Counted from the first letter of the stretch, positions 47,879-59,614 are shown. The stretch is DNA of 64,000 nucleotides from Metellina segmentata (GCA_947359465.1 OX375875.1:11687038-11751037); one strand, 5' to 3'. Numbers and translations: made by a program. The notes: generated by a model not told the origin, from the letters alone.

Positions 47879-48660
47879 GGGGGCTTACGACCTTTAAACC
47901 ACTCTTGATGGAGTAGGAATAAGGTCAGTTTCGAAGCTATGTCATTTTTTAAGTATTGCATAAAATGGAATACTTTTTTTTCCATTATGCTGCTGCATTT
48001 TTAATGTATAAAATACATTGTACAAACATGATTTAAATATTAGCAGGAGTTTTTATGTCGGGCTCGTTAAGGTATAACTTCATTGTGAGTAAAGATTTGA
48101 GGAACAGTGCTGCGTGCAAGATTGCACATAAACAAATAGATGTATACCAATACATTTTAGTGTATGTTATTCTATTTATATAACAGATTAAAATGAAAGC
48201 AAAAAATAAGAAAAATTAATAAAAATTAATATTTTTTATCAATTATGTTTCATGGAAGCAGTAAATAGTCTGATACGTCAACAACAATGTCTTCCCCAAA
48301 TTTCCAAAATAATACATTTTTTTTCACTATTGTGGTTTTAAAACAAGCATGCAGGCTTAACAAATAGGTATACCAATTTTTGAACAAGTTGCTCAAATAG
48401 TACTTCAGATATCATGCGCTCAATCTGAGATTTTTCTAAAAAAAAAAACAAAGCTGAGAAAAACAGCCATGAAGATAAAATTTTGGTTACAGAAGCCCAT
48501 GGTTTGCTCAGTGTACCTTTCGATTTTCTTTCATATCTCTGGTATTTATTTGAATTTTGTCATGCGGTTGGTGTCAAAATGATCAGAAATGTATGTTCTT
48601 TAATAAATATATTTTTTTGAAAAATCGAATTTTTGGAATGTTTAAAGGTTGTAATCCCCC
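47879..48660. mobile_element. TTAA-flanked terminal-inverted-repeat element, 782 bp
   Basis: Perfect TTAA on both sides (47875-47878 and 48661-48664). Its ends are GGGGGCTTACGACCTTTAAA and, on the minus strand, GGGGGATTACAACCTTTAAA, a 20-bp inverted repeat with two mismatches. The interior is AT-rich with no coding capacity. The target site fits piggyBac or Kolobok; the G-rich terminus differs from the other TTAA families here. Its right side sits exactly against a truncated Tc1, so it may have inserted into that element. Confidence 0.75.
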
Positions 48661-48664
48661 TTAA

Positions 48665-48874
48665 AAGATTCCAAAGCCAATAATCATGCTCTTTTGGACG
48701 TCGGATAAATCGCTACGTTTCTGCATTACGCCAACGATTGAAATGCCTTCCGATGCCTTAGGACATCCTTTATATATACTCCACTTCAATGTGCTGCCAC
48801 CTACCTTTTGTGATTGGTTATTTCACGTTGAAGTCGAAAGTACGTGGTGGTCACATTAATGTGACTGGACTGTG
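48665..48874 (-). mobile_element. 5' end of a Tc1-like element, family V
   Basis: On the minus strand the fragment starts with a terminus after TA: CACAGTCCAGTCACATTAAT. About 150 bases in, an ATG at 48726 opens MQKRSDLSDVQKSMIIGFGI, resembling the start of Tc1 transposases, and then stops at the junction with the TTAA element. A short palindrome, 'tcacattaatgtga', lies within the terminus. The rest of the element is absent. Confidence 0.6.
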
Positions 48875-48884
48875 TATTTCTAGA

Positions 48885-50268
48885 CCAGAAATTGGTGATC
48901 TTTAGACTGCTAAAGTCTACGTCCGTCCAGGTCTTTTTTTATACATGAAGCAGTTTTCTTGAGAAAATTTTATTAAGTAAACACTGAAACAAATCAATAA
49001 ATAATTCATTGCATCCTAAATTTTTATTAATATGTTGCTGTAGCAATACATAACTATAATGAAAGTACTCTTCTCTGAACAGTCGAAACATTGAGAAAAT
49101 ACAAAGTACAATAGTTTTTTGTTATAACGATAAAATTGCAACTGTCGCCTTATTTGAAATTTTGAATAATTTTTCTTCGTTAAATTCCAAATTGTTTGTT
49201 TCTGTATTTATTTCTACGCTAATGATATAAACATTACTAAATTTAATACCACTAGAATAAATGCTAAGTCTTTAAAACTCCTGATATTAAACGAAAATAC
49301 GCAAAAATAAATCAGAGTTTTGAAGTTAATGCTCATTTAGAGATCTAAGAATCACTATATTCCCCTTATCTTTATCTTTTACTTTTAAGTTGTAGCTCCT
49401 TTTGAATAAGTATATGTATAGCAAAAGAACTTGTTTTAAAATTGAATGTATCTTCAGTACCTACAAGGCAAAGGTACCATGGTCTAAATGGTAAATCTAT
49501 ATGTCAGAGTTTTTTGAATTAAGAAAATTGTTGTTTTCAAAATACTTTCCTTTTATAAGTTGCTTTCATGTAGCTTCAATCCGTAGAATGAGCTATCTTG
49601 ATCTTCTTTAACAATGACAAATAGTTCGTATAAGTACTAGTTAGTAATTTTTATGCATTAAGTATCGTTCAGTGATAGCAAAATTTCCCTTAAAATTTGC
49701 TTTATTCTAAATGATATGACGCTTAAGATCGAATATTTTGTGGCAGTGTTGCGGGTAATGAAAACGAAATAGAGTATACTAAATAAACAATAATTGCATA
49801 CAGAAAACAACAGTAAACAGCGACATAAACCAAAGGAATAGTTGGCGGGTCAAAAAAGTTGTTCTAGAGACACATTAATCTGTGATTTTTTTTTATCACT
49901 TGATCTCAATTTACAACTAAAAATAAGACATTTAAAAATGCGAAATTAATCCCGAGCGAAAAAAACTGCACGCGGCAAACCAATGTGAGTTTCCATTTCG
50001 TTGCAAAATATAATCAGTCCTCAGTATTAGGGAATAATTTATGCTTCGCCAAGAATATGAATAAGACTCAAAATAAATAAGGCTCAAAATAAAAAAGCAC
50101 TAAAATTAGACTTCGGCAAAAATAGGTCTTGGGAAAAATAATTGATTTTCAATCATCACTGTTGAACAATTCCTATAGTTACAATATGCCTCAAGCAACT
50201 ACAAAACTACGAAATTAAGTTTGATTTAAGTATAATTAATATAATGTTTCAATATATAAATTGCTTAA
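48885..50268. other. Unassigned AT-rich stretch
   Basis: No gene, terminal repeat or duplication recognised. Confidence 0.4.
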
Positions 50269-50270
50269 TA

Positions 50271-51074
50271 CAATCAATAACAAAAAAATCGACGCACCAA
50301 GAACGAGATGTCCGATTGCGATAAAAATTAGCGGATATGAAGAACATACATCGAAATACAAACGATTAAATGTCAGAACAATTGCATGATTTATTTTAGA
50401 GTTTTACAGTTACAAAGGGAGGAAGTCAATAAGGCGTTGGTCTACCTCTGGCCAGAATTCAAGCCGTCTCCCGGCTTGGCATAGACTGAAAAAGTTCCTG
50501 GATGATGTCCTGCGAAATTCCTCGTAAAATTATCCCCAATTGTCGGGTTAAATGATAAATATTCCGAAATGGTTCAATCTCCTTTCCATAACGTCTCAAA
50601 TTGGGAGAGATCTCTCCCTATCGGAGAGAGATCTGCTGACCTAGTTGGCCAAAGAAGCGTTGGGAAAGCGTGAAGACAATTCATAGCAACACTTGCCGAG
50701 TGCGGCCGGGCATTATCTTGTTGAAAAGTAAGTACCGGGCGTCGCAAAATTAACGATAATACAACCGGTCGTAGAATGTCGTCTACGTACCGCTGTGCTG
50801 TAAGAGTGGCAGAAATGACTACCAAAGGGGTCCGGTTTTCAAAGGTGATGCCACCCCAGACCATAACGCCCTGATGTGGGCGTGGGCGATAGTAAGAGCA
50901 GAATCCCCACGCTGCTTTGGACGTCTCGATAGACGTATGCGGTTGTCGTGAGAACACAGTTGGAAACGGGACTCGTCATTAAAGACTATACGTCACCAGT
51001 CAGCGCCGTTCCAAGTTCATCGAGACCGGCCCAACACCATCTTGGTGCGTCGGTTTTTTTTTTGTTATAGAGTG
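50271..51074 (-). mobile_element. Internally deleted Tc1-like transposon, family I copy 2
   Basis: An 804-bp element with TA at 50269-50270. Its ends are CAATCAATAACAAAAAAATC and, on the minus strand, CACTCTATAACAAAAAAAAA, both leading into 'cgacgcaccaag'. The minus strand encodes the C-terminal half of a Tc1 transposase (50574-50957): HQGVMVWGGITFENRTPLVV, LTAQRYVDDILRPVVL, FQQDNARPHSAS with the second catalytic D, and SADLSPIG where the expected E is lost. A DESRFQLC-like first-D box lies upstream in another frame. The N-terminal half is deleted with a junction close to that in the 4.6-kb copy. The right TA is split by a solo LTR. Confidence 0.85.
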
Positions 51075-51075
51075 T

Positions 51076-51259
51076 TGTGGTGTCGCGAACACCGCCACTG
51101 ACCTTTGAACTTTTGCCTGTTTCGCACCACCCATGATATAGGGATGCAAATCTCATGTGTAATTAGTGTAAATATAATTATTTGCAAAATAAATGCAAGT
51201 TTGTAAACTAGGCTGTTTCAATTTGTTGAAAAGCACACCACTCGGCCCACTACGTTGCA
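51076..51259. mobile_element. Solo LTR inserted at the Tc1 terminus
   Basis: A 184-bp block starting TGTGGTGTCGCGAACACC and ending 'cactacgttgca', with TG...CA ends, an 'aataaatg' signal near 51193, and a 4-bp duplication GTGT on both sides (51072-51075 and 51260-51263). Removing it and one GTGT restores an intact Tc1 terminus followed by TA. No internal retroelement sequence, so it is a recombined solo LTR. The family (Gypsy or Pao) is uncertain. Confidence 0.7.
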
Positions 51260-51264
51260 GTGTA

Positions 51265-52350
51265 TATAAACAAATGAATTTAAAGTCACCTATTCACTAA
51301 ACTAACAAAACGTAGTAAACAAAACGAAGGACATTGTTTTGAAATATATACACTCGTAATATTATCGATGTTATACTTGAACAATTTCTTCCAACACCAC
51401 TGCGTTCTCCTGCAGATCTTTGAACCAAGTGTTCGGCAGAAACGTCAAAAAGTTTGAGTTTCATTCTTGGTTCATTTCATTCAAAAGTCACTGCTACCCA
51501 TGTTTGAAATTAAAGAACCATTTCAAATGTCGATGCCATGAACATAACTGCCGTTTCCATTTGCATAAAATAAGTTCGACGACCTGTAATACGGTTTTGT
51601 ACTGAGTCCCTGCTGTAAGATCTCATGAGTCATCACATGGGCTTAGAAACTTAATGGGCCGATTGACTATAGAATCAGAGATTAGTGGTTTTTTCGTGAC
51701 ACTTGACAGTTAAGTTCTATACAAGGATTTGTGCATTCTTCCATTATACCATTCTCCAGCAGATCTTCAAACCAATCGATCGGGATAAATAATACGAAGC
51801 TGCTTACACATTATTTGTCTATTTCAGTAGTAAGTCACTTCTACCCATGTTTGAAGTTACTAGATAAATTATATTGTTGTTTACGTGTCATTAACTGCTA
51901 CCGCGCTACTTTCCGTTTGAAACAAATAAGAGCAGCATTCTGTAATCCGGATTTTGCTCTTAAGATGCACCACAGGCCAAAATACATCGATTTTTTTGCA
52001 GACTTAAGGAACAGTGTTTTGCCACTCTTTAGTGCCTACGGATAAATTGAAGAGTTTAAAAATGGTTGCTCAAGCATATTGGACATGAATAAACCAGATT
52101 GACATTCTGCTATCATTGTTGACTACAGCAGCGATTTATAATGCACTTTAATTTGGTTCTGTTTCACGGGTGACTTACTATTGGTAATTAAGTGGAAACG
52201 TATTCATTAACAACGATCCAAGAATTAAAAAAAAAACAGTATATGTTCAGTTGATGATCTTTTGACGTGTTTTTAAAATTGATGGAGACAAGAATCATGG
52301 TGACAAGAATCTCTCTATATTAAAAAAAAGTTACCGCCGCCGACGCCGCA
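51265..52350. other. Unassigned stretch
   Basis: It holds a loose internal similarity between 51395-51555 and 51745-51905 (each with 'cagatctt.aaccaa' and 'cacttctacccatgtttgaa'-like words), suggesting an old local duplication of about 350-bp offset. Open frames at 51420-51605 and 51731-52045 fall in those copies and show no domain. Confidence 0.4.
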
Positions 52351-52354
52351 GGAT

Positions 52355-52798
52355 TGAAAAATGTGTTGTTTAGCTCGATTCTTAGACGGTTTCCCGAGAA
52401 AGTACTGATCGGAAAAAAAAATTAACATGATTTGTTCTTCATCGTTATTCCCTGGACAATTATTAAGATTTTTTTCCGATGCGGCTATTAGTTTAGGGTT
52501 TATAAAGTGTCAAAATTGAAGAAGCGAAATTTCTTCCGCGAGTGAGCAAAACACATACAAATTTTCAGTCTTCAGACGTGATTTTTTTTTAAGAGTACCT
52601 CTCAACGTACATTTTTGCAGCTCGTCGAGTTTTTTTTTTTTAAATTTCAATTTGGTTCTTGATAATATTTTTTTTTAAAATTCGGGAAAAATCAGGACAT
52701 TTTTGTTATATTTTTTTAAAAACTGCCGTATCTACCTTTTTACTATTAGTTTTTAATTTTTAAAATATTGCAGTATACCTCAGAATGTACTCTTTCTT
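52355..52798 (-). repeat. Dispersed repeat, copy 2 (inverted relative to 1-449)
   Basis: The reverse complement aligns with 1-449 from 'agtacattctgaggtatact' at the outer edge to 'agaatcgagctaaacaac' at the inner edge, with many homopolymer-length differences. The outer flank beyond 52798 (tacgggggttggcgagcg) could hold the true terminus, which lies outside the window for copy 1. Confidence 0.75.
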
Positions 52799-52799
52799 A

Positions 52800-54617
52800 C
52801 GGGGGTTGGCGAGCGTATCCCCCTAGTTCCTAAAAAAATAAAAACGGTTCAACTGTTTTGTGTTTTGATTTCAGAATTAGAAGAATCACCCAAGAGATAA
52901 ATATATCGTAATGTAGATAAAGGATATCCGCACCTGAATTGACCTTAAGAAAGAGTGTGCAAACACACTCAACGCGGGAGAAGGAGTTCTATCTAAGGCC
53001 AACACACTCGCAGTGTGTAGAAATTCAGCGGTGTTGTTTCAGCTTAGGCCTAGTATAACTTTGAATTGCTTGGAATGCTTGTGTGATGGCATTCGGAAGC
53101 AACGAAATAAACTACATTAAATTTGGGACACATCATTTGATATCAAGTTGCAGTTTAATCGTTCGAACTGTGAATTAATTGTTCAATATTCACAATAAGG
53201 AATTTGTAGATGTTCCTATATCTGCTTCAGTCTTTCCACTTGCTAACATTAGGTCATTGCATTCACGTTAAAACTATGGTTATTGTCCTCGACACAACTT
53301 ACCATTTTTTGTTTGAATGAAGCACCTTTTCAGCTTCCATGAAACAAGTGTATTGAAAAGCAAGGGACTATGCATGTTGACAAATGCAGTTTTATTTATA
53401 TTTCTACTGGATAAGAGTTTATATCTATACAGTTATATATATATATATATATATAATTGGCTTTCGCTTGTGTATAATGTATAATTTCACACTAATTCGT
53501 GACTGATAATTTGGTATCTTGACTTGCAATGTACAATATTTTTCCTGTTTAATAAATCAACACTGTATTTTTATCAGCTTTATTTTTCTTCGTTCGATTT
53601 CAATTCTTTAGAGAAAATTTTCAATGCCTCTATCTTATTTTCCATTCAAATTGATTCTACTGAATAGATGTGTTTCAACATCTTATATAAACTGTTGTTT
53701 TCTGTTCAAAAATGTCATTGTAAGGATAGATAATGAAATCAAACCCTTTTGGCGGAGTGCATAAGTAAATCAATCAATATCATTACTTTCATGTATATGG
53801 CTTGACAATTTGACCCAAATGTATGAAATGAAATTATGTACTTGGTAACTGAATCTGTCTCTCTGCAGAACCATTAATCCTCCTAAGTCATTTATAACAT
53901 TCATACTTTAGCTTCTCTGTTCTTTTTTTTCTCTTTAATACAACGTGAAATTCTGACTTTTCTTCGTTGATTGTCTTACGAAAAATGACTTCAGTCAGAT
54001 GTAAATATATGTGGCTTGAATTATCTCTATGACAAACATTTTTTGTCAAGCTAAGTGTAGAAAGTGGTATTTTTTCTGTATCGATACTTGCTTTCTGTTG
54101 TATTATAAGCGTGATAAAAATTAACTTGTTTTTCGAAAACAATTTCACAATTCCAATGAAAGTTCCAAAAAATTAATTTCGAATTGATACACGGCAGTAT
54201 ATAAATCAACATGGATTATCAAGCGTTGCCAAAACCGATTAACTAAATTGTCAGGTAACTCTGATCGGTAAGATTCAAGAGCAATTGGACAGCAGAAGAA
54301 AAATCTCTGAAGACTGACTAGTCTATTTTTACACTGAAAATCCCTCTCAAGCCAGACCACCTTGATGCAATTAGAAATTTCTTGCCTACAAATATAAATA
54401 AATTTAATATCAAATACAATAATAATGGCGCGTTAGGGTAAAGTTGCAATTAAATTGGATTGCTAATAAAAATTAGGCAATTCTTATATCTTTCAGTGTA
54501 AAAGTTAATTTCGTTCTTTGCTTTGGTGGTTAAGAAAAAGGCATTTGTTCTCTTTTCATAGGGACAATTTATTTTTATTGTAATTGTGACGTAGCACTGA
54601 CGTAGTGACTGAATTAA
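52800..54617. other. Unassigned AT-rich stretch with small hairpins
   Basis: Two short perfect hairpins lie at 52953-52970 (GAGTGTG/CACACTC) and 53002-53018 (ACACACT/AGTGTGT). A (TA)n run is at about 53435-53454. No gene is supported. Confidence 0.45.
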
Positions 54618-54730
54618 TCTATATAAATAAGAATGGAGTGTTTGTTTGTACATTCAATATTTTCGACCCATTTCAAGTTTTCTATCCGTTTTGGACCCTT
54701 CTGATGCCGAATCCGCCTTTTTTTCTTTTG

Positions 54731-54773
54731 GTGTCTGTCTGTCTGTCTGTCCGTCTGTCTGTCTGTCTGTATG
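54731..54773 (+). repeat. (TCTG)n microsatellite
   Basis: Nine or more TCTG units with one TCCG interruption, inside the 5' part of the Helitron. A shorter similar run lies near 54873-54892. Confidence 0.9.
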
Positions 54774-55639
54774 TTGTGCCCTATACACGTCCACGCGGTT
54801 TAAGATATTTTCATGAAAATTTGCATACAGTGAGTACTTATCTTCATTTAGTGAGTGGTATTGGTTGCGAAAGTCTGTCTGTCCGTCTTTCTGTTCTATG
54901 CTCGATTTTGTGTTTGTGTGTTTGTGTAGACATCACATGAATTGTATTCCAGATATTTGATTGCATTGTATTTTATTTTATACATTATCTATTAGTTTAG
55001 TGAACGCAATATTAAACATTTCTTTATTGTTATATTTAGTTGAGTTTCATGCTAAAACACCTGAGTAAGTATACTTAAATCAACCATAATTTGGTTGTTT
55101 TGAAAAAATTGGAATGTCTATTGAATATTACGATTACTTCGATTGCTTTACCAGTACTGCTAAAAAAGTAATTATTCTTCTAAATTTTTTTTTTTTTTTT
55201 GTGGAATTTCATCTCTGATACTTCATTTATTTCGGGTCTTATTTTTATTCTTTGCGCAATGAAAACGATTTCCGAATATTTGGGACAGACGATATTTTTC
55301 AATGAAACGAGAATGAACAAGATCGCGCGAGCAGTGATATTTTTTCTGGTTCTTTCGCTCTGAATTAATTTCACATTTCTAAATTTTGTACACTTTTAGT
55401 TGTAAGTTGTGGCAACTGTGCGAGATCAAGAGATAAAATTGAATCACAAATTAATATCTTTAGAACAATTTTTTGCGACTTCTTTTATTTTGTTTTACTT
55501 CGCTGTTTCCAGTTTTAAATATTTATTATTTTAATAAATGTGTTTTCCTTCTCATCACACGCAACAGCACCACAAAGTATTAGACTTAAAAATGTTAGGT
55601 AAGTCAGTATAAATTTTCAGTAAATTTTAAGTGTAGTTA

Positions 55640-55760
55640 TGCCATTATTGAAAGAATAGTGCCGTTATTTAAAGAATAATGCCGTTATTTAAAGAATAAT
55701 TGCCGTTATTTAAAGAATAATGCCGTTATCTAAAGAATAATGCCGTTATTGAAAGAATAA
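55640..55760 (+). repeat. Minisatellite, six 20-21 bp units
   Basis: Six head-to-tail copies of TGCCGTTATTTAAAGAATAA with one or two differences each (starts 55640, 55660, 55680, 55701, 55721 and 55741), inside the Helitron. Confidence 0.95.
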
Positions 55761-56274
55761 TAATGTTTATTAATCCAAACTGGAACTTTTTCCAACATTA
55801 AAAAATTCGTTGTAATAATGACAGGAGAAGATTGTAAAAATTCACAATGTCGCATACCGGAGGCAAGAGTGCCACAAGTAAAAAAATATTGTTTTGTTGA
55901 CTATGAGTGCGAGAGCACTCGCCGTAAATCGTAATTTTAATTAATTGAGTTGCACATGAAAAGAACTTAAGAAAGGGAATTCCAAATCTCCCTCAAATTA
56001 GTCTTTTGTAGTAGTAACCTTAGTGTCACCTTTCGTCATTTTGTAGATTTGTCATATAGCAATTGTGCGATGTATGTGAAATGTATTACATGAATGGATA
56101 TGCATGTATAGGATTTGTGTCCAAAGTAAGTTGTAGAAAATATAAAGATGGCGAAAGATGTTAAAATAAATTTTTATTCTACAAAAAACGTAAGTCATTA
56201 TATATTTTGATTATCTCTTATATCTAGAGTAAACCAATTCAAACCGAGTAAGGTCGGGTATTTTGCTAGTAGCT

Positions 56275-56616
56275 AATAATTTAGCTCTTAGCTTCGATTA
56301 TATATTCTAATGTATCAAACGATATGTTTAATTAATTTGAAAAACATTGATATTGTGAATTAAAGAATGTGACCAGAGAACAGTGTTTGCTATTTTTTCA
56401 AGGAACAAGATAAATATTAAGAACTATTTTTTTTTCTTCAGAACGTTGGTTAGACTTTAAGAGGTGTAAATAGGACCATTAGTGTTTAACTGATGCATAA
56501 AAAACGGCCAAAGTGGTAAGTGAAATTACTGATTTCTAGATTTCATTTATACTTATCTTTCGAGATATGTAAAATATTAAAACTTTTGTGTACACATTTA
56601 TTTGAAGAAATACAAA
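56275..56616. other. Short unassigned spacer
   Basis: AT-rich DNA between a Helitron end and the DD41D transposon; nothing recognised. Confidence 0.35.
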
Positions 56617-56618
56617 TA

Positions 56619-57919
56619 CAGAGGCTGTTCGCACATTTTTTAGACGATTTTTGTTAGCGGTAATAAAAAATCGTTTGCTGCAAAAGAAATAATTGCAGCT
56701 GTACTATGTTTTTAAAAGTCAAAAGTATCGTCTGAGGCTTCAGAGGTTTGTTTTTATTCAAAATGGCGTTTTTAACGAAGCAGTGGTCAGAAGGCTATAT
56801 TTATGCTCTTTCCGAAGAGAAATATTAATATTCCGTTACCCCAAAAAGGATGTGAGAGTCATGGTTTTGCGATATCTACAGCGTCGATAGGTAATATCGT
56901 CAACAAGAAAGGAAAAAACACGTCAAATTGGAGCCTCAAGTGGGACAAAAATTCCAAACAAGAATCCAAGGAAGAGACGGACATCTTCTACTATTGCAAA
57001 GGTACGTTGTTAATTTAAAAAAAAATCCCCCTAGTCAAAGGACAGTTGCAAAATCATTAAAATGATCGGTGTCCACTGTAAACAAAATGATACACGTGGA
57101 TTTAAATCTTAAGGAAGCGAAAAAACGCAATGTGCATCGTCTTTTTCCAAAGCATATCGCTGAACGTAGGACACGCTGCCGAATTCTATATAAGAAACAC
57201 TTATCCAAAGGAAAATGGAAAAAAATTGTTACAATAGATGAATCATGGGTGTTTCAAATGATTGCAGCAAAAAAAGAGCCATTTATTATCATAAAAGGGG
57301 AGAAAAAAATTTAAGTACATGGCTCACAGAATCGAAAGAAAGTTTTTCTAAGGGATTCATGATTGTTGCTGGTTTTTCATATAATGGCAAGTTAAAAATA
57401 AAGAGAGTGGAAAAAAATGTCAAGATACTCCAAATACTATCAGGAACATATTTTATCGACAATTTTTCTGAATGAAATACCGTCGCCTTATCCACAGTGC
57501 CATTAATCTCTGGAACTCCATCAAGACAAAACTAGCAGTCACGCATCAAAATCCATTGTAAATTTCCCAAAAGCAATGGAACAAAAAACCGGTACCAAGG
57601 CCATACCCTTCATTGATATCCCTACTAAATCTCCCGATGTATCACCTATGGATTTTAGTGCTTTCGGACTTTTAAAATCTGCATTATCCAAACGTCGCCC
57701 CACAACCCTTACATGACTCTGGAAAGCTGTTCAGGAGGAATGGGATAGAATACCTCTTCTGACACTTCAAAAGGCATTATTATCCTGGAAATTACGCTGT
57801 CGAAAGATAGTTCAGAATAAGGACTATCAAATATAGAACATTTAAAACACAAGAATTTTATTTAATTTAGTTTTGGTGAATACAATATACATTGTCTAAA
57901 AATGTGTGAACAGCCTCTG
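56619..57919 (+). mobile_element. Mariner-like DD41D transposon, copy 2 (full length, broken frame)
   Basis: A 1301-bp element with TA at 56617-56618 and TG on the right, and inverted ends CAGAGGCTGTTCGCACATTT and CAGAGGCTGTTCACACATTT. The transposase starts at 56764 (MAFLTKQWSEGYIYALSEEK) and continues through a helix-turn-helix-like SQRTVAKSLK region, an ITIDESWVF-like first D (57237), a QDKTSSH second-D box near 57525, and VSPMDFSAF for the third D, but a TAA near 56826 and several frameshifts interrupt it. It ends close to the right terminus. It keeps almost the whole length expected of an intact element. Confidence 0.85.
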
Positions 57920-59610
57920 TGTGCAGATGTGGTGCATTATTCTAAATTGAGAAATAATTTCGTTTACATTATTTTAAAACTCCTTAGATATTGCTTTAAA
58001 GTACATTTTCTTATAACCTCCTGCATGACAAAATTGATTTGCTCTCTTTTTACTTTTCTTATTGATTTTAGCTACTCTAGAGATTTTTTCAGAAACCAAA
58101 TTATTTTTGTTAAACGTTTAGAATATAATGTACGTTAAAATTTTGATAAAAGCTATTTCTTAAACTGTTCATTTGTTTCTAACGACTTCAATTCATCAAA
58201 TAATCAATTGAAATGTATTTCTTTTACTTTATATTACTGTACTTGTGAATGTCTTTTATTTTACATAACTGCATTTTGGTATGTTTTTATTTTATATAAC
58301 TGTATTTTTGTATGTCTTTTATTTTATCTAACTATATTTGTTTATGCCTTTTATTTTATACAACTGTATTTGTGTATGTCTTTAATTTTCGAATTTTTGC
58401 ATCATATATATTTTGGTAATCTGTATTTGGATATGTTTTCAGCAGATAAACAACAATTATTTTCTAAACATCTCCTTAAAAACATTTGAAAGTTAAAAAT
58501 ATGACCCGTTTAAAAGAATAATTAATTTAATATTTCAATTTTATTATTTTGCAAAAATTGTCCCACAAAAAAATCTTAGGGGTTTCTTTGGAAAATAATG
58601 AAATTTGTTGGACATATAATTTATTCGAAAAGAGGCTTATTCATTTGTGTCGAAAATTACAGGACAAAAGTATTTTCGCAGCAACACGCATTACTTAGCA
58701 CAGCTAATTCACTCTTTTTATTTCCTGTTTAATTTACCATAAACGAAAAAAAATGCAGAAACAGCTTGCCACATCCTTGAAAAGTATCTCTACCGTTGGT
58801 AACATGTGCGTATAGTCATTCGAGGATTAAACATTCATAGTTATGAAATAAAAATCCATAAAACTAAATAGTGCTCGACTTAACTCAATTATATGCAGTT
58901 TAAACAACCATATACAATAAAAATTACTTTTTATTTATTTACATAAATTTCTGCGAACTTTCTATGAACTTGAGTACTTAGACGAAAGAAAGTGAAAAGT
59001 GTTTGAAGTTAGTTCGAAATATTTCCACCTCGCAGATTACATTAACAGAACACTTGAACTTTTAATGGCAGATCTGTAGTTTTTCATCCCTTTTTTAGGG
59101 CATAGCAATTAGTTAACCCTTTTCTTCTCGCATTTTCTCTTCAATTTAAGTTAGAAAAATCTTAATCTCAGCATTCTTTTTCTTTCTTCGTCGGGAGAGA
59201 GCTTAATGACCAGATCTTCTAATGCCCAAGAGGATAATTTGTTTCAATATAATTCAAATTTCGTTAATGTTTGTCGCCTAGTTCCGCAAGAAGCGATAAT
59301 GGCAGTATTGCTACAATTACGCAGAAAGCAAGGTGCCATACGCCTTCTTGCTTAGTTTAAGGCTTACAGAGACTTTTAAGCTCTTCAATAGATCTCGGAA
59401 ATCGAGAAAGAATCCCACTACTTGTATTCGATTTATTAATTAATTTATGGAAAATACATTTAAAATATTTTATTTTTCTTATTTTAACAAATATTCCCGC
59501 CGAAGTAAAAATTCTTCCAGTTAAAAGCTAGTTTACATTTTACAGTTTTGACGATTAACTTAATATGTGTGAGATCTTCAGTGAAAAAGAAGTCAGCCGG
59601 TATGTAGTTG
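57920..59610. other. Unassigned AT-rich stretch
   Basis: Apart from the short tandem repeat at 58240-58400 there is nothing I can support. The 93-codon frame at 58208-58489 is a translation of that repeat. Confidence 0.4.
58240..58400 (+). repeat. Degenerate tandem repeat, about 33-bp unit
   Basis: About 4.5 copies of a unit like TATGTCTTTTATTTTATATA followed by 'actgtatttg', starting near 58247, 58279, 58312, 58345 and 58375. Confidence 0.75.
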
Positions 59611-59614
59611 TATT

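Larger units (their letters stand above)
54618..56269 (+). mobile_element. Non-autonomous Helitron, 1.65 kb
   Basis: It starts TCTATATAAATAAGAATGGA with A as the preceding base and ends with an ACCGAGTAAGGTCGGGT hairpin, then ATTTTG and CTAG with T following at 56270. TC...CTAG ends, a 3' hairpin and A|T insertion are the full Helitron signature. No Rep/helicase is encoded. The interior holds a TCTG microsatellite (about 54731-54773) and a 20-21 bp minisatellite (55640-55760). Confidence 0.8.

Noticed and set aside
54605..54940. 111-codon open frame as a gene
   Set aside because: It translates a TCTG microsatellite inside a Helitron.
58208..58489. Hydrophobic open frame as a membrane protein
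   Set aside because: It is the translation of a 33-bp AT-rich tandem repeat, which yields Phe/Leu/Tyr-rich peptides by composition.
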